This document shows, piece after piece, positions 1-9,875 of a stretch of 64,000 nt of DNA. The stretch is from positions 124,001 through 188,000 of the forward strand of contig NZ_CYSR01000031.1 in assembly GCF_001458395.1 (NCBI RefSeq), written 5' to 3'. The notes under the pieces are model-generated. The model saw only the letters and a list, made by a program, of their open reading frames with translations. It was not told the origin of the DNA and searched no databases. The stretch's first letter is position 1, and the number at the start of each line of letters is the position of its first letter. A program made the position numbers and the translations under genes. The stretch comes from Leisingera aquaemixtae (GTDB lineage Bacteria; Pseudomonadota; Alphaproteobacteria; Rhodobacterales; Rhodobacteraceae).

Positions 1-1
1 C

Positions 2-1054
2 GACACCGCCTGGGAAAACGGCTGGGTCAAACCCGCCGCGCCGCTGGCCGAGCGCAGCGAGAGCGTTGGCATCATCGGCGCCGGCCCCGGCGGCCTGGCG
101 GCGGCGGATATGCTGCGCCAGGCTGGTATCCAGGTTACCGTCTATGATCGCTATGACCGGGCCGGCGGGCTGCTGATGTACGGCATCCCCAGCTTCAAGC
201 TGGAAAAGGACGTGGTCGAGCGCCGCAACAAGCTACTGGCCGACGGCGGCGTGACCTTCAAGCTGAACTGCAACGTGGGCGAGGACATCTCGTTTGACGA
301 AATCCGCAGCCAGCATGACGCAGTAATCATTGCCACTGGCGTCTATAAATCGCGCGATCTGGCGATGCCGGGCAGCGGCTCGGAAGGGATCGTCAAGGCG
401 ATCGACTTCCTGTGTGCGTCGAACAAGAAAAGCTTTGGCGACGATGTTGAGGAGTTCGACAACGGCAGCCTGAACGCACAAGGCAAAAAGGTTGTCGTGA
501 TTGGCGGCGGCGATACCGCGATGGACTGCGTGCGGACCTCGATCCGCCAGGGTGCGACCAGCGTCAAATGTCTCTACCGCCGCGACCGCGCCAATATGCC
601 GGGCTCGCAGCGCGAGACCCAGAACGCCGAGGAGGAAGGCGTGGTCTTTGAATGGCTGTCGGCGCCCAAGGGCTTCACCGATGACGGCGGCAAGGTTGCC
701 GGCGTGATGGTGCAGAAGATGCGCCTGGGTCAGCCGGATGCTTCGGGCCGTCAGGCGCCGGAAGTGATCGAAGGCGCGGACTACGTGGAAGAGGCCGATC
801 TGGTGATCAAGGCTCTGGGCTTTGAGCCGGAAGAGCTGCCTGCCCTGTGGAACCAGCCGGAACTGCCGGTGACCCGCTGGGGCACCATCAAGGCGGCGTT
901 CCAGACCGGCGCCACCGAGTTGGACGGCGTCTATGCGGTGGGTGACATCGTGCGCGGCGCGTCGCTGGTGGTCTGGGCGATCAAGGACGGCCGCGACTGT
1001 GCCGAAGCGATCATCGGGAAGTTCAACAGCAAGGCCGCGGTGGCCGCGGAATAA
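2..1054 (+). CDS. gltD: Glutamate synthase [NADPH] small subunit, 5'-truncated by window edge
   Basis: The frame is open from the first base of the window, so the start lies outside it; about 350 C-terminal residues are visible. GltD oxidises NADPH through FAD and passes electrons to GltB for glutamate synthesis from glutamine and 2-oxoglutarate. Visible motifs are the FAD dinucleotide fold GIIGAGPGGLAAA near the left edge and the second Rossmann motif VVVIGGGDTAMDC around 490-530, followed by the C-terminal AVGDIVRGAS segment that closes the FAD site. gltB lies downstream on the same strand, with two small genes in between. Assignment is firm; only the N-terminal Fe-S domain is out of view. 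Confidence 0.96.
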   Translation, partial: DTAWENGWVKPAAPLAERSESVGIIGAGPGGLAAADMLRQAGIQVTVYDRYDRAGGLLMYGIPSFKLEKDVVERRNKLLADGGVTFKLNCNVGEDISFDEIRSQHDAVIIATGVYKSRDLAMPGSGSEGIVKAIDFLCASNKKSFGDDVEEFDNGSLNAQGKKVVVIGGGDTAMDCVRTSIRQGATSVKCLYRRDRANMPGSQRETQNAEEEGVVFEWLSAPKGFTDDGGKVAGVMVQKMRLGQPDASGRQAPEVIEGADYVEEADLVIKALGFEPEELPALWNQPELPVTRWGTIKAAFQTGATELDGVYAVGDIVRGASLVVWAIKDGRDCAEAIIGKFNSKAAVAAE

Positions 1055-1155
1055 CCCGGCACCCACCGTACACCGCCTGTGCACCCCCTGTGCACCGGCG
1101 GGCAGCTAAACAGCAGCGCCAAGGTCAGCCTTGCTGACCCAGCCAGCAAAGGACA

Positions 1156-1596
1156 ATGGACATGAGCGAATTGCAGGGACAGTGCATGTGCGGCGCAGTG
1201 AGCGTGACCGCAACGCCGGTTCAGGCGTCCGTGACCGCCTGCCATTGCAGCATGTGCCAGCGCTGGGCCAGCGGCCCGTTCCTCAGCTTCCAGGCCGACA
1301 CCGGCTATGCGGCGCTGGGCCCGGTGCGGACCTATCAGTCCTCGCAGTGGGCGGAGCGCGCGTTTTGCGGCGAGTGCGGATCGGTGCTGTGGTACCGGAT
1401 GACCGCGCCGGGCAAGATGCACGGTCAGACGCAGATGTCGGCGGGCCTGTTTGAGAACGCGGGCGGCACCGAGCTGAAGCTGGAATTCTTCATTGACGAC
1501 AAGCCCGCAGGCTATGCCTTTGCCGGCGCCCACCGGCGGATGACCGGCGAGGAATGCCGCGCCATGTTTGCCGAAACCGCTGAAGGAGAGGCCTGA
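1156..1596 (+). CDS. GFA (glutathione-dependent formaldehyde-activating) domain protein
   Basis: 146 residues of the CENP-V/GFA fold, a small zinc-binding family. The zinc ligands expected for the fold are all visible: CMCGAV near residue 11, CHCSMCQ near residue 35, and FCGECGSVLWYR near residue 75. The family was named after Paracoccus Gfa, but most members have no proven enzymatic activity, so no reaction is claimed. An AAAGGA ribosome site precedes the first ATG (1156); a second in-frame ATG two codons later is also possible. It sits in the gltD-gltB interval and is probably co-transcribed with them. Confidence 0.88.
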   Translation: MDMSELQGQCMCGAVSVTATPVQASVTACHCSMCQRWASGPFLSFQADTGYAALGPVRTYQSSQWAERAFCGECGSVLWYRMTAPGKMHGQTQMSAGLFENAGGTELKLEFFIDDKPAGYAFAGAHRRMTGEECRAMFAETAEGEA

Positions 1597-1623
1597 GGCC
1601 CGCCCGGCCCCCTGCTGACTGCC

Positions 1624-2436
1624 ATGCCGCTGATGATCCGCAAATCCCTCCGTCAGGCGATGTTCCGCCTGAGATCCCGCCGCCTCCACGCGGATGCGGC
1701 GGTGGAGATCCGTGCGCTGGAAGGGCGCGGCGAGGGCGGCATGATCGTGTTCACCAGCTATCACGCCAATGCCGCCAAACGCGGGTTGCTGGAGTTTGCC
1801 GCCAGCGCCTCGGACGGCCGTGCGCGGCACTGCATCTTTGTCACCGACCGCCGCCAGGGCTGGTTCCAGGGCGAGGGGGTTGCGGCGGCGATCCTGCGGG
1901 TTGTGTCTGGCTATGTCCGGCGCCACGGTCTGCGCCGCCTGATGACGGTTGGGGTGTCGATGGGCGGATACGGGGCGCTGTCTTTTGCCGCGGAGCTGGG
2001 CGCAGGCCGCGCCCTGGCGCTGGCGCCGCAATACTGCCCGCGGCCCGCAACCTTTCCTTCGGACCGCCGCTGGATCGAGGCGCGCAGCCGGATCACGGAG
2101 TTCAGCCGCCCGGCGCTGGATCAGGCGATGGGCGGCCAGGTGCAGTACACCCTGCTGCATGGCCGCCATAATGCTGAGGACGCGCAGCATTGGCAGGCCT
2201 TCCCGCAGGGGCCAGGCATCCATCATTACCTGGCGGACCGCGACAGCCACGATGTTATCGACCCGCTGCGTGACGCGGGCATCCTTTACCCGGTGATCGG
2301 CGCCGTCTGGCAGGACGATCAGGACCGGGTGAAGACCCTAATGCAACGGATCCGCGCGGTGCCCCGCGCCTGGGGCGAACGCGCCCTGGATCCGCAGACT
2401 CAACCGGCCGCAGCGGCTTGCTGCGCCATCAGTTAA
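1624..2436 (+). CDS. Alpha/beta-hydrolase fold protein of unknown substrate
   Basis: 270 residues. The nucleophile elbow GVSMGGYG is visible around residue 112, matching G-x-S-x-G of alpha/beta hydrolases and predicting Ser as nucleophile. A basic N-terminus precedes it (RKSLRQAMFRLRSRRLH). A candidate catalytic histidine lies in the C-terminal HDVIDPL segment. There is no clear signal peptide, so a cytoplasmic location is inferred. It lies 27 nt after the GFA gene and 12 nt before gltB, so it is probably part of the same transcript. I cannot name a substrate, and the link to glutamate synthase may be no more than operon membership. Confidence 0.75.
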   Translation: MPLMIRKSLRQAMFRLRSRRLHADAAVEIRALEGRGEGGMIVFTSYHANAAKRGLLEFAASASDGRARHCIFVTDRRQGWFQGEGVAAAILRVVSGYVRRHGLRRLMTVGVSMGGYGALSFAAELGAGRALALAPQYCPRPATFPSDRRWIEARSRITEFSRPALDQAMGGQVQYTLLHGRHNAEDAQHWQAFPQGPGIHHYLADRDSHDVIDPLRDAGILYPVIGAVWQDDQDRVKTLMQRIRAVPRAWGERALDPQTQPAAAACCAIS

Positions 2437-2448
2437 TCGGAGAACGTC

Positions 2449-5400
2449 ATGACCAAATTTGATGCCGCGTGGGTCAAGGCCGAGGAAGCCAAGCGCAAGT
2501 GGATGGCCGAGAACGGTCTCTATTCCGAGGAAGAAGAACATTCGTCCTGCGGTGTGGGGCTGGTGGTTTCGGTCCACGGCAAGAAAAGCCGCAAGGTGGT
2601 TGAGGCCGGCATCAACGCGCTGAAAGCGATCTGGCATCGCGGCGCAGTGGACGCCGACGGAAAGACCGGCGACGGTGCGGGCATCCATGTGCAGATCCCG
2701 GTGCCGTTCTTCTATGACCAGATCCGCCGCACCGGCCACGAGCCCCGCCAGAATGAGCTGATGGCGGTCGGCCAGGTGTTCTTGCCGCGCACGGATTTCG
2801 GCGCTCAGGAGCGCTGCCGGACCATCGTGGAAACCGAAGTTCTGCGCATGGGCTATTCCATCTATGGCTGGCGCCACGTGCCGGTGGATATCACTTGCCT
2901 GGGCGAAAAGGCCAATGCCACCCGTCCGGAGATCGAGCAGATCCTGATCTCCAACGCCAAGGGCGTGGACGAGGAAACCTTTGAGCGCGAGCTTTATGTG
3001 ATCCGCCGCCGGATCGAGAAGGTGTCCTCGGCGGCCGGCATCTCGGGCCTTTATATCGCGTCGCTGTCCTGCCGCTCGATCATCTACAAGGGCATGATGC
3101 TGGCGGAGCAGGTGGCGGTGTTCTATCCGGACCTGATGGACGAGCGGTTCGAGAGCGCCTTCGCGATCTATCACCAGCGCTACTCCACCAACACCTTCCC
3201 GCAGTGGTGGCTGGCGCAGCCGTTCCGCATGCTGGCCCATAACGGCGAGATCAACACGCTGAAGGGCAACCTGAACTGGATGAAGAGCCATGAGATCCGC
3301 ATGGCGTCTTCGACCTTTGGCGACTATGCCGAGGACATCAAGCCGATCGTGCCGGGCGGCGCGTCCGACTCCGCCGCGCTGGACGGCGTGTTCGAGGTTC
3401 TGGTGCGCGCGGGCCGATCGGCGCCGATGGCCAAGACCATGCTGGTGCCGGAAAGCTGGTCCAAGCAGGCGGTCGAACTGCCGCAGGCCTGGCGCGACAT
3501 GTATTCCTACTGCAACTCCGTGATGGAGCCCTGGGACGGCCCCGCGGCGCTGGCGATGACCGACGGCCGCTGGGTCTGCGCGGGCCTGGACCGCAACGGG
3601 TTGCGCCCGATGCGCTATGTGGTGACCGGCGACGGTCTGGTGATCGCGGGGTCCGAGGCGGGCATGGTGCCAATCGAAGAGGCCAGTGTGGTTGAAAAGG
3701 GCGCGCTGGGCCCGGGCCAGATGCTGGCCGTCGACATGGAAAAGGGCAAGCTGTTCCGCGACACCGAGATCAAGGACAAGCTGTCCCGCGCACTGCCGTT
3801 CGGCGACTGGGTCAAGCGGATCAACGATCTGGATACAACCCTGGCCAGCGTCACCGAGCAGCCGCTGTTCAGCGGCGAGGAGCTGCGCCGCCGCCAGGTT
3901 GCGGCCGGTTATTCGATCGAGGAGCTGGAGCAGATCCTGGCACCGATGGCCGAGGACGGCAAGGAAACGCTGGCCTCGATGGGCGATGACACGCCCTCTG
4001 CCGTGCTGTCCAAGATGTACCGCCCGCTGAGCCACTTCTTCCGCCAGAACTTCAGCCAGGTGACCAACCCGCCGATCGACAGCTTGCGCGAGTACCGGGT
4101 GATGTCGCTGAAGACCCGGTTCGGCAACCTGAAGAACGTGCTGGACGAGGACAGCTCCCAGACCGAGATCATCGTGCTGGAAAGCCCCTTTGTCGGCAAT
4201 GCCCAGTGGGATGAGCTGGTAAAGCAGTTCAACGCGCCGCTGGCCGAGATCGACTGCACCTTTGCCCCCGGCAAGGGCGCGTTGAACGCGGCTCTGGCGC
4301 GGATCCGGGCCGAGGCCGAGGAGGCCGTGCGCTCCGGCGCTGGCCATATCGTGCTGACCGACCAGCATTCCGGGCCTGAAAAGGTCGCGATGCCGATGAT
4401 CCTGGCGACCTCGGCCGTGCATTCGCATCTAACCCGCAAGGGCCTGCGCACCTTCTGCTCGCTGAACGTGCGGTCCGCCGAATGTATCGACCCGCATTAT
4501 TTCGCGGTGCTGATCGGCTGCGGCGCCACCGTGGTGAACGCCTATCTGGCCGAGGATTCGCTGGCGGACCGCATTGAGCGCGGGCTGCTGGACGGCAGCC
4601 TGACCGAAAACGTCGCGCGCTACCGTGAGGCCATCGACCAAGGCCTGTTGAAGATTATGGCGAAGATGGGGATTTCGGTGGTGTCCTCCTACCGCGGCGG
4701 CCTGAACTTTGAGGCGGTGGGCCTCAGCCGCGCCATGTGTGCCGAGTACTTCCCGGGCATGACCAGCCGGATTTCCGGCATCGGTGTGACCGGTATCCAG
4801 ACCAAGGCAGAAGAAATCCACGCCAAGGCCTGGAAGGCTACGGAAGGCATTCTGCCCATCGGCGGTTTTTATAAAGCGCGCAAGTCGGGTGAGACGCACG
4901 CCCGGGAAGCGACCTCGATGCATATGATGCAGATGGCCTGCAACCGCGCCTCTTACGAGCTGTGGAAACAGTATTCGGCGAAGATGCAGTCGAACCCGCC
5001 GATCCATCTGCGCGACCTGTTGCAGATCAAGCCGCTGGGCAAGCCGGTCCCGCTGGAGGAAGTGGAGAGCATCACCGCGATCCGCAAGCGCTTTGTGACG
5101 CCGGGCATGAGCCTGGGCGCGCTGTCGCCCGAGGCGCACAAGACCCTGAACGTCGCGATGAACCGGATCGGCGCCAAGTCCGACTCCGGCGAGGGCGGCG
5201 AGGATCCGGCGCACTTCGTGCCTGAGCCGAACGGTGATAACCCGTCTGCGAAGATCAAGCAGGTGGCGTCGGGCCGCTTTGGCGTGACCGCCGAGTATCT
5301 GAACCAGTGCGAAGAGCTGGAGATCAAGGTGGCCCAGGGCGCCAAGCCCGGCGAAGGCGGCCAGCTGCCGGGGATGAAGGTCACCGACCTGATTGCCCGC

Positions 5401-6981
5401 CTGCGCCACTCCACCAAGGGCGTGACCCTGATTTCGCCGCCGCCGCACCATGATATCTACTCGATCGAGGACCTGGCGCAGCTGATCTATGACCTGAAGC
5501 AGATCAACCCGCGCTGCAAGGTGACGGTGAAGCTGGTGGCGTCCTCCGGCGTTGGTACCATCGCCGCGGGCGTTGCCAAGGCAAAGGCCGACATCATCCT
5601 GATCTCGGGCCACAACGGCGGCACCGGGGCGTCGCCTGCGACTTCGATCAAATATGCGGGCCTGCCGTGGGAGATGGGCCTGACCGAAGCGCATCAGGTG
5701 CTGGCGATGAACAACCTGCGCGAGCGGGTGACGCTGCGCACCGACGGCGGTCTGCGCACCGGCCGGGACATCGTGATGGCGGCGATGCTGGGCGCCGAGG
5801 AATACGGCATCGGCACCGCGGCGCTGATCGCGATGGGCTGCATCATGGTGCGCCAGTGCCAGTCCAACACCTGCCCGGTCGGCGTCTGCACCCAGGACGA
5901 ATCCCTGCGCGCCAAGTTCACCGGGAACGCGGATAAGGTGGTGAACTTGATCACCTTCTACGCCCAGGAAGTGCGCGAGATCCTCGCTTCCATCGGCGCC
6001 CGCAGCCTGGACGACGTGATCGGCCGGGCCGACCTGCTGGCGCAGGTCTCGCGCGGCTCTGCCCATCTGGACGACCTGGACCTGAACCCGCTGCTGATCA
6101 CCGTCGATGGCTCCGCCAACATCGTCTACAACCGCGACAAGGGCCGCAACGAAGTGCCGGATACACTGGATGCGGAGATCGTGCGCGACGCCGCCCGCTT
6201 CCTGCAGGATGGCGAGAAGATGCAGCTGTCCTATGCGATCCAGAACACCCACCGCTCCGTGGGCACCCGCACCTCCAGCCATATCGTGCGCAACTTCGGC
6301 ATGCGGAATTCGTTCCAGCCGGACCACCTGACGGTGAAACTGCAGGGTTCTGCCGGTCAGGCGCTGGGCGCCTTTGCGGCGCCGGGGCTGAAGCTGGAAG
6401 TGTCGGGCGATGCCAATGACTATGTCGGCAAGGGCCTGTCGGGCGGCACCATCGTGGTGCGCCCGCCGCAGGTAAGCCCGCTGGTGGCCTCGGAAAACAC
6501 CATCATCGGCAACACCGTGCTGTATGGCGCCACCGATGGCTACCTGTTTGCGGCGGGCCGTGCGGGCGAACGCTTTGCGGTGCGCAATTCCGGCGCCAAG
6601 GTGGTGATTGAGGGCTGCGGCTCCAACGGCTGCGAATACATGACCGGCGGCGTTGCGGTGATCCTTGGCACCATCGGCGCCAACTTCGGTGCGGGGATGA
6701 CCGGCGGCATGGCCTATCTCTATGACCCGGAGGGCAAGGCCGCGACCCTGATGAATAAGGAATCGCTGGTCACCTGTCCGGTCACCGTGGCGCATTGGGA
6801 GGCGGAGCTGAAAAGCCTGATCGAACGCCATCAGCAGGAAACCGGCAGCCGCAAGGCCGCGGAGATCCTGCAGCATTGGGACATCGAGAAGGGCAACTTC
6901 CTGCAAGTCTGCCCGAAGGAGATGCTCGACAAGCTGGCGCATCCAGTGATGCAGGAGCAGGCTGCCGTTCCCGCGGAGTAA
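2449..6981 (+). CDS. gltB: Glutamate synthase [NADPH] large subunit
   Basis: 1510 residues, the usual length for bacterial GltB. An N-terminal propeptide of about 33 residues ends in SSCGVGLV; the Cys at residue 34 would become the N-terminal nucleophile of the glutaminase domain after cleavage. The FMN/synthase domain carries GEGGEDP (about residue 910) and the 3Fe-4S ligands in CQSNTCPVGVC (about residue 1140). The C-terminal beta-helix contains the glycine-rich repeats typical of GXGXG domains. Ammonia released from glutamine is channelled to 2-oxoglutarate to give glutamate, with electrons from GltD. The gene ends at a strong intrinsic terminator. Confidence 0.98.
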   Translation: MTKFDAAWVKAEEAKRKWMAENGLYSEEEEHSSCGVGLVVSVHGKKSRKVVEAGINALKAIWHRGAVDADGKTGDGAGIHVQIPVPFFYDQIRRTGHEPRQNELMAVGQVFLPRTDFGAQERCRTIVETEVLRMGYSIYGWRHVPVDITCLGEKANATRPEIEQILISNAKGVDEETFERELYVIRRRIEKVSSAAGISGLYIASLSCRSIIYKGMMLAEQVAVFYPDLMDERFESAFAIYHQRYSTNTFPQWWLAQPFRMLAHNGEINTLKGNLNWMKSHEIRMASSTFGDYAEDIKPIVPGGASDSAALDGVFEVLVRAGRSAPMAKTMLVPESWSKQAVELPQAWRDMYSYCNSVMEPWDGPAALAMTDGRWVCAGLDRNGLRPMRYVVTGDGLVIAGSEAGMVPIEEASVVEKGALGPGQMLAVDMEKGKLFRDTEIKDKLSRALPFGDWVKRINDLDTTLASVTEQPLFSGEELRRRQVAAGYSIEELEQILAPMAEDGKETLASMGDDTPSAVLSKMYRPLSHFFRQNFSQVTNPPIDSLREYRVMSLKTRFGNLKNVLDEDSSQTEIIVLESPFVGNAQWDELVKQFNAPLAEIDCTFAPGKGALNAALARIRAEAEEAVRSGAGHIVLTDQHSGPEKVAMPMILATSAVHSHLTRKGLRTFCSLNVRSAECIDPHYFAVLIGCGATVVNAYLAEDSLADRIERGLLDGSLTENVARYREAIDQGLLKIMAKMGISVVSSYRGGLNFEAVGLSRAMCAEYFPGMTSRISGIGVTGIQTKAEEIHAKAWKATEGILPIGGFYKARKSGETHAREATSMHMMQMACNRASYELWKQYSAKMQSNPPIHLRDLLQIKPLGKPVPLEEVESITAIRKRFVTPGMSLGALSPEAHKTLNVAMNRIGAKSDSGEGGEDPAHFVPEPNGDNPSAKIKQVASGRFGVTAEYLNQCEELEIKVAQGAKPGEGGQLPGMKVTDLIARLRHSTKGVTLISPPPHHDIYSIEDLAQLIYDLKQINPRCKVTVKLVASSGVGTIAAGVAKAKADIILISGHNGGTGASPATSIKYAGLPWEMGLTEAHQVLAMNNLRERVTLRTDGGLRTGRDIVMAAMLGAEEYGIGTAALIAMGCIMVRQCQSNTCPVGVCTQDESLRAKFTGNADKVVNLITFYAQEVREILASIGARSLDDVIGRADLLAQVSRGSAHLDDLDLNPLLITVDGSANIVYNRDKGRNEVPDTLDAEIVRDAARFLQDGEKMQLSYAIQNTHRSVGTRTSSHIVRNFGMRNSFQPDHLTVKLQGSAGQALGAFAAPGLKLEVSGDANDYVGKGLSGGTIVVRPPQVSPLVASENTIIGNTVLYGATDGYLFAAGRAGERFAVRNSGAKVVIEGCGSNGCEYMTGGVAVILGTIGANFGAGMTGGMAYLYDPEGKAATLMNKESLVTCPVTVAHWEAELKSLIERHQQETGSRKAAEILQHWDIEKGNFLQVCPKEMLDKLAHPVMQEQAAVPAE

Positions 6982-7003
6982 GCCTGGCTAGAGACAAAAA
7001 CCG

Positions 7004-7035
7004 AACCCCGCAGGCGCAGGCTTGCGGGGTTTTCT
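7004..7035 (+). terminator. Intrinsic terminator after gltB
   Basis: CCCCGCA and TTGCGGGG form a stem around a short GC loop, followed directly by TTTT. It lies 22 nt after the gltB stop, so it closes the glt operon. Confidence 0.85.
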
Positions 7036-7068
7036 GTGCCTGCGGGCCGCGTCCTGCCGGAAACCACT

Positions 7069-7133
7069 CTTCTTCTGGCCGGAAATATCCCGGGGTGAAT
7101 TGAGCCGCAGGCTCAAGAGGGGCAGCGCCCCTC
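7069..7133 (-). repeat. Composite dispersed repeat, copy A
   Basis: Read on the minus strand this is hairpin 1 (GAGGGGC-GCT-GCCCCTC, 7117-7133), hairpin 2 (TTGAGCC-TGC-GGCTCAA, 7100-7116), then the conserved box CCCCGGGATATTTCC followed by GGCCAGAAGAAG (7069-7095). The same three-part order occurs in the copies at 8700 and 44200; other copies in the window carry fewer parts. Confidence 0.8.
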
Positions 7134-7223
7134 CCCGCGCCCCCGAAAACTCCGGACCGGCAGATTGCGGCAGCAAGGCAACTGACCCTTTGTGAATGCC
7201 CCCCAGCCGTCCTATAGAGAGTC

Positions 7224-7961
7224 ATGGCCAAGGCAGTTGCAAAAAAGAAGACAACCAAGAGCAGCAAGAAGACGACGAAGCGGCAGATTCAGCCGTTGCG
7301 TGCGTTTCGGCGCTGGATCTTGCGCGCGGTGCTGGCGGTGGCGGCGGTTTTTCTTGTCCTCATCCTGCTGTTTTCAGTGGTGAACCCGCCGGTCACCCAT
7401 ACCATCTGGGCCGAGCAGCGCCGCTTGGGCGAGGTGGACCGGATGTGGGTGCCGCTGGAGGAGATGGCTCCGGTGCTGGCGCGCTCTGTCGTGGCGGCGG
7501 AGGATGCGCAGTTCTGCCGCCACTGGGGATTTGACGCCCGCGCCATCCAGGCGGCGATCGAGGCTGGCGGCAGCCGCGGCGGCTCGACCATCTCGCAGCA
7601 GGTGGTGAAGAACGTGTTCCTGTGGCAGGGCCGCAGCTGGCCGCGCAAGGTGCTGGAGACGTTGCTGACCCCGGTGGTGGAGATCGTCTGGAGCAAGCGG
7701 CGTATTCTGGAAGTTTATCTGAACGTGGCCGAGATGGACGAGGGCGTGTTTGGCGCCGAAGCCGCGGCGCGGAAGTATTTCGGAGTCGGCCCGGACCAGC
7801 TGAGCGCGCGGCAGGCAGCGCTGATTGCCGCCGTGCTGCCCAATCCCAAGGAGCGTTCGGCCCGCAAGCCTTCAAACTTTGTGCAGCGCCGGGCGCGGCA
7901 GATTCAGGATGGGGCGGCTACCATTCGCGCAGACGGGCGGGCGGATTGTTTCGAGGATTGA
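7224..7961 (+). CDS. mtgA: Monofunctional biosynthetic peptidoglycan transglycosylase
   Basis: 245 residues: a lysine-rich cytoplasmic tail (1-30), one membrane anchor (about 31-52, AVLAVAAVFLVLILLFSVV), then a GT51 glycosyltransferase domain. The catalytic region is EDAQFCRHWGFD, where the first Glu is the expected base, followed by RGGSTISQQVVKN and the second conserved motif with KRRILEVYLN. There is no transpeptidase domain, which separates MtgA from class A PBPs. It polymerises lipid II glycan strands on the periplasmic face. It stands alone between the glt operon and a GST gene. Confidence 0.95.
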   Translation: MAKAVAKKKTTKSSKKTTKRQIQPLRAFRRWILRAVLAVAAVFLVLILLFSVVNPPVTHTIWAEQRRLGEVDRMWVPLEEMAPVLARSVVAAEDAQFCRHWGFDARAIQAAIEAGGSRGGSTISQQVVKNVFLWQGRSWPRKVLETLLTPVVEIVWSKRRILEVYLNVAEMDEGVFGAEAAARKYFGVGPDQLSARQAALIAAVLPNPKERSARKPSNFVQRRARQIQDGAATIRADGRADCFED

Positions 7962-8026
7962 ATCTTTCTCCCGGCCAAGGCATTGCTGGGTATCCGTAGT
8001 AACGTTTCTGGAGATCCCCTGTAGCC

Positions 8027-8692
8027 ATGGCGCGCCTGTACCACGTTCCCCTGTCCCCCTTTTGCCGCAAGGTGCGGCTGTCGCTGGCGGAGAAGAAGAT
8101 CGAGGTCGAGCTGGTCGAGGAGCGCTATTGGGAGCAGGATCCCGATTTCCTGCGCCGCAACCCGGCGGCCAAGGTGCCTGTGGTCCGGCTGGACGGTCAG
8201 ATGATGGCCGAAAGCGCGGCGATCTGCGAGTATCTGGAGGACACCAGGCCGGAGCCTGCGCTGATCCCCAAGGATGCCGCGGGCCGGTATGAGGTGCGCC
8301 GGCTGGTGAGCTGGTTTGACGACAAGTTCCACCAAGAGGTGACTTCCAAGCTGCTGTATGAGCGGGTGAACAAGAAGATCACCGGCGAGGGCTATCCCGA
8401 CAGCCGCAACGTGAAGGCGGGGGCCAAGGCGATCAAATACCACCTGGACTACATGGCCTGGCTGCTGGACCACCGGCGCTGGCTGGCGGGCGACATGATG
8501 ACGCTGGCGGATTTTGCCGCTGCCGCGCATCTGTCGTCCTTGGATTATATCTCGGATGTGGACTGGAACCGGTCGGCGGTGGTCAAGGACTGGTATGCCA
8601 AGATCAAGTCGCGGCCCGCGTTCCGGTCGATCCTGGCGGATCAGGTGCCGGGCTTCCGGCCGCCGCCGCATTACACTGACCTGGATTTCTGA
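8027..8692 (+). CDS. Glutathione S-transferase family protein
   Basis: 221 residues with an N-terminal thioredoxin fold ([20 protein letters not shown]; the SPFCRK turn carries the glutathione-contact Ser/Cys) and the conserved cis-proline/gamma-site segment KVPVV...[13 protein letters not shown]. The C-terminal helical domain includes [17 protein letters not shown], the N-capping box of GSTs. The substrate is unknown; roles in detoxification or thiol transfer are typical of the family. A GC hairpin of the repeat at 8698-8766 lies 6 nt after the stop and could act as its terminator. Confidence 0.9.
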   Translation: MARLYHVPLSPFCRKVRLSLAEKKIEVELVEERYWEQDPDFLRRNPAAKVPVVRLDGQMMAESAAICEYLEDTRPEPALIPKDAAGRYEVRRLVSWFDDKFHQEVTSKLLYERVNKKITGEGYPDSRNVKAGAKAIKYHLDYMAWLLDHRRWLAGDMMTLADFAAAAHLSSLDYISDVDWNRSAVVKDWYAKIKSRPAFRSILADQVPGFRPPPHYTDLDF

Positions 8693-8697
8693 TACCA

Positions 8698-8759
8698 ACG
8701 GGGGCAGGGGCGCTGCCCCCGCGGCCCTGCGGGCCGCTCCCCCGGAGTTTTGGCGAAAG

Positions 8760-8766
<7 letters not shown>
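8698..8766 (+). repeat. Composite dispersed repeat, copy G (overlaps queG start)
   Basis: Hairpin 1 is GGGGGCAG...CTGCCCCC with the GGGGC-GCT-GCCCC core (8700-8720). Hairpin 2 is a perfect GCGGCCC-TGC-GGGCCGC (8721-8737). A diverged box follows, TCCCCCGGAGTTTTGGCG then AAAGATGAAAG. The queG ATG at 8760 lies inside the box tail. Confidence 0.75.
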
Positions 8767-9803
<1,037 letters not shown>

Positions 9804-9875
9804 CGCAAACAGGATGGACGGGCCGCAAATAGGCGCTACACCCAGTCCGGCGAACAGAGTTTGAGAGGGCTGGGC

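Noticed and set aside
4429..6942. 837-residue open frame antisense to gltB (also 696 residues at 2338-4428)
   Set aside because: Both lie opposite a firmly identified GltB; high G+C content makes long antisense frames common, and neither protein shows any family motif.
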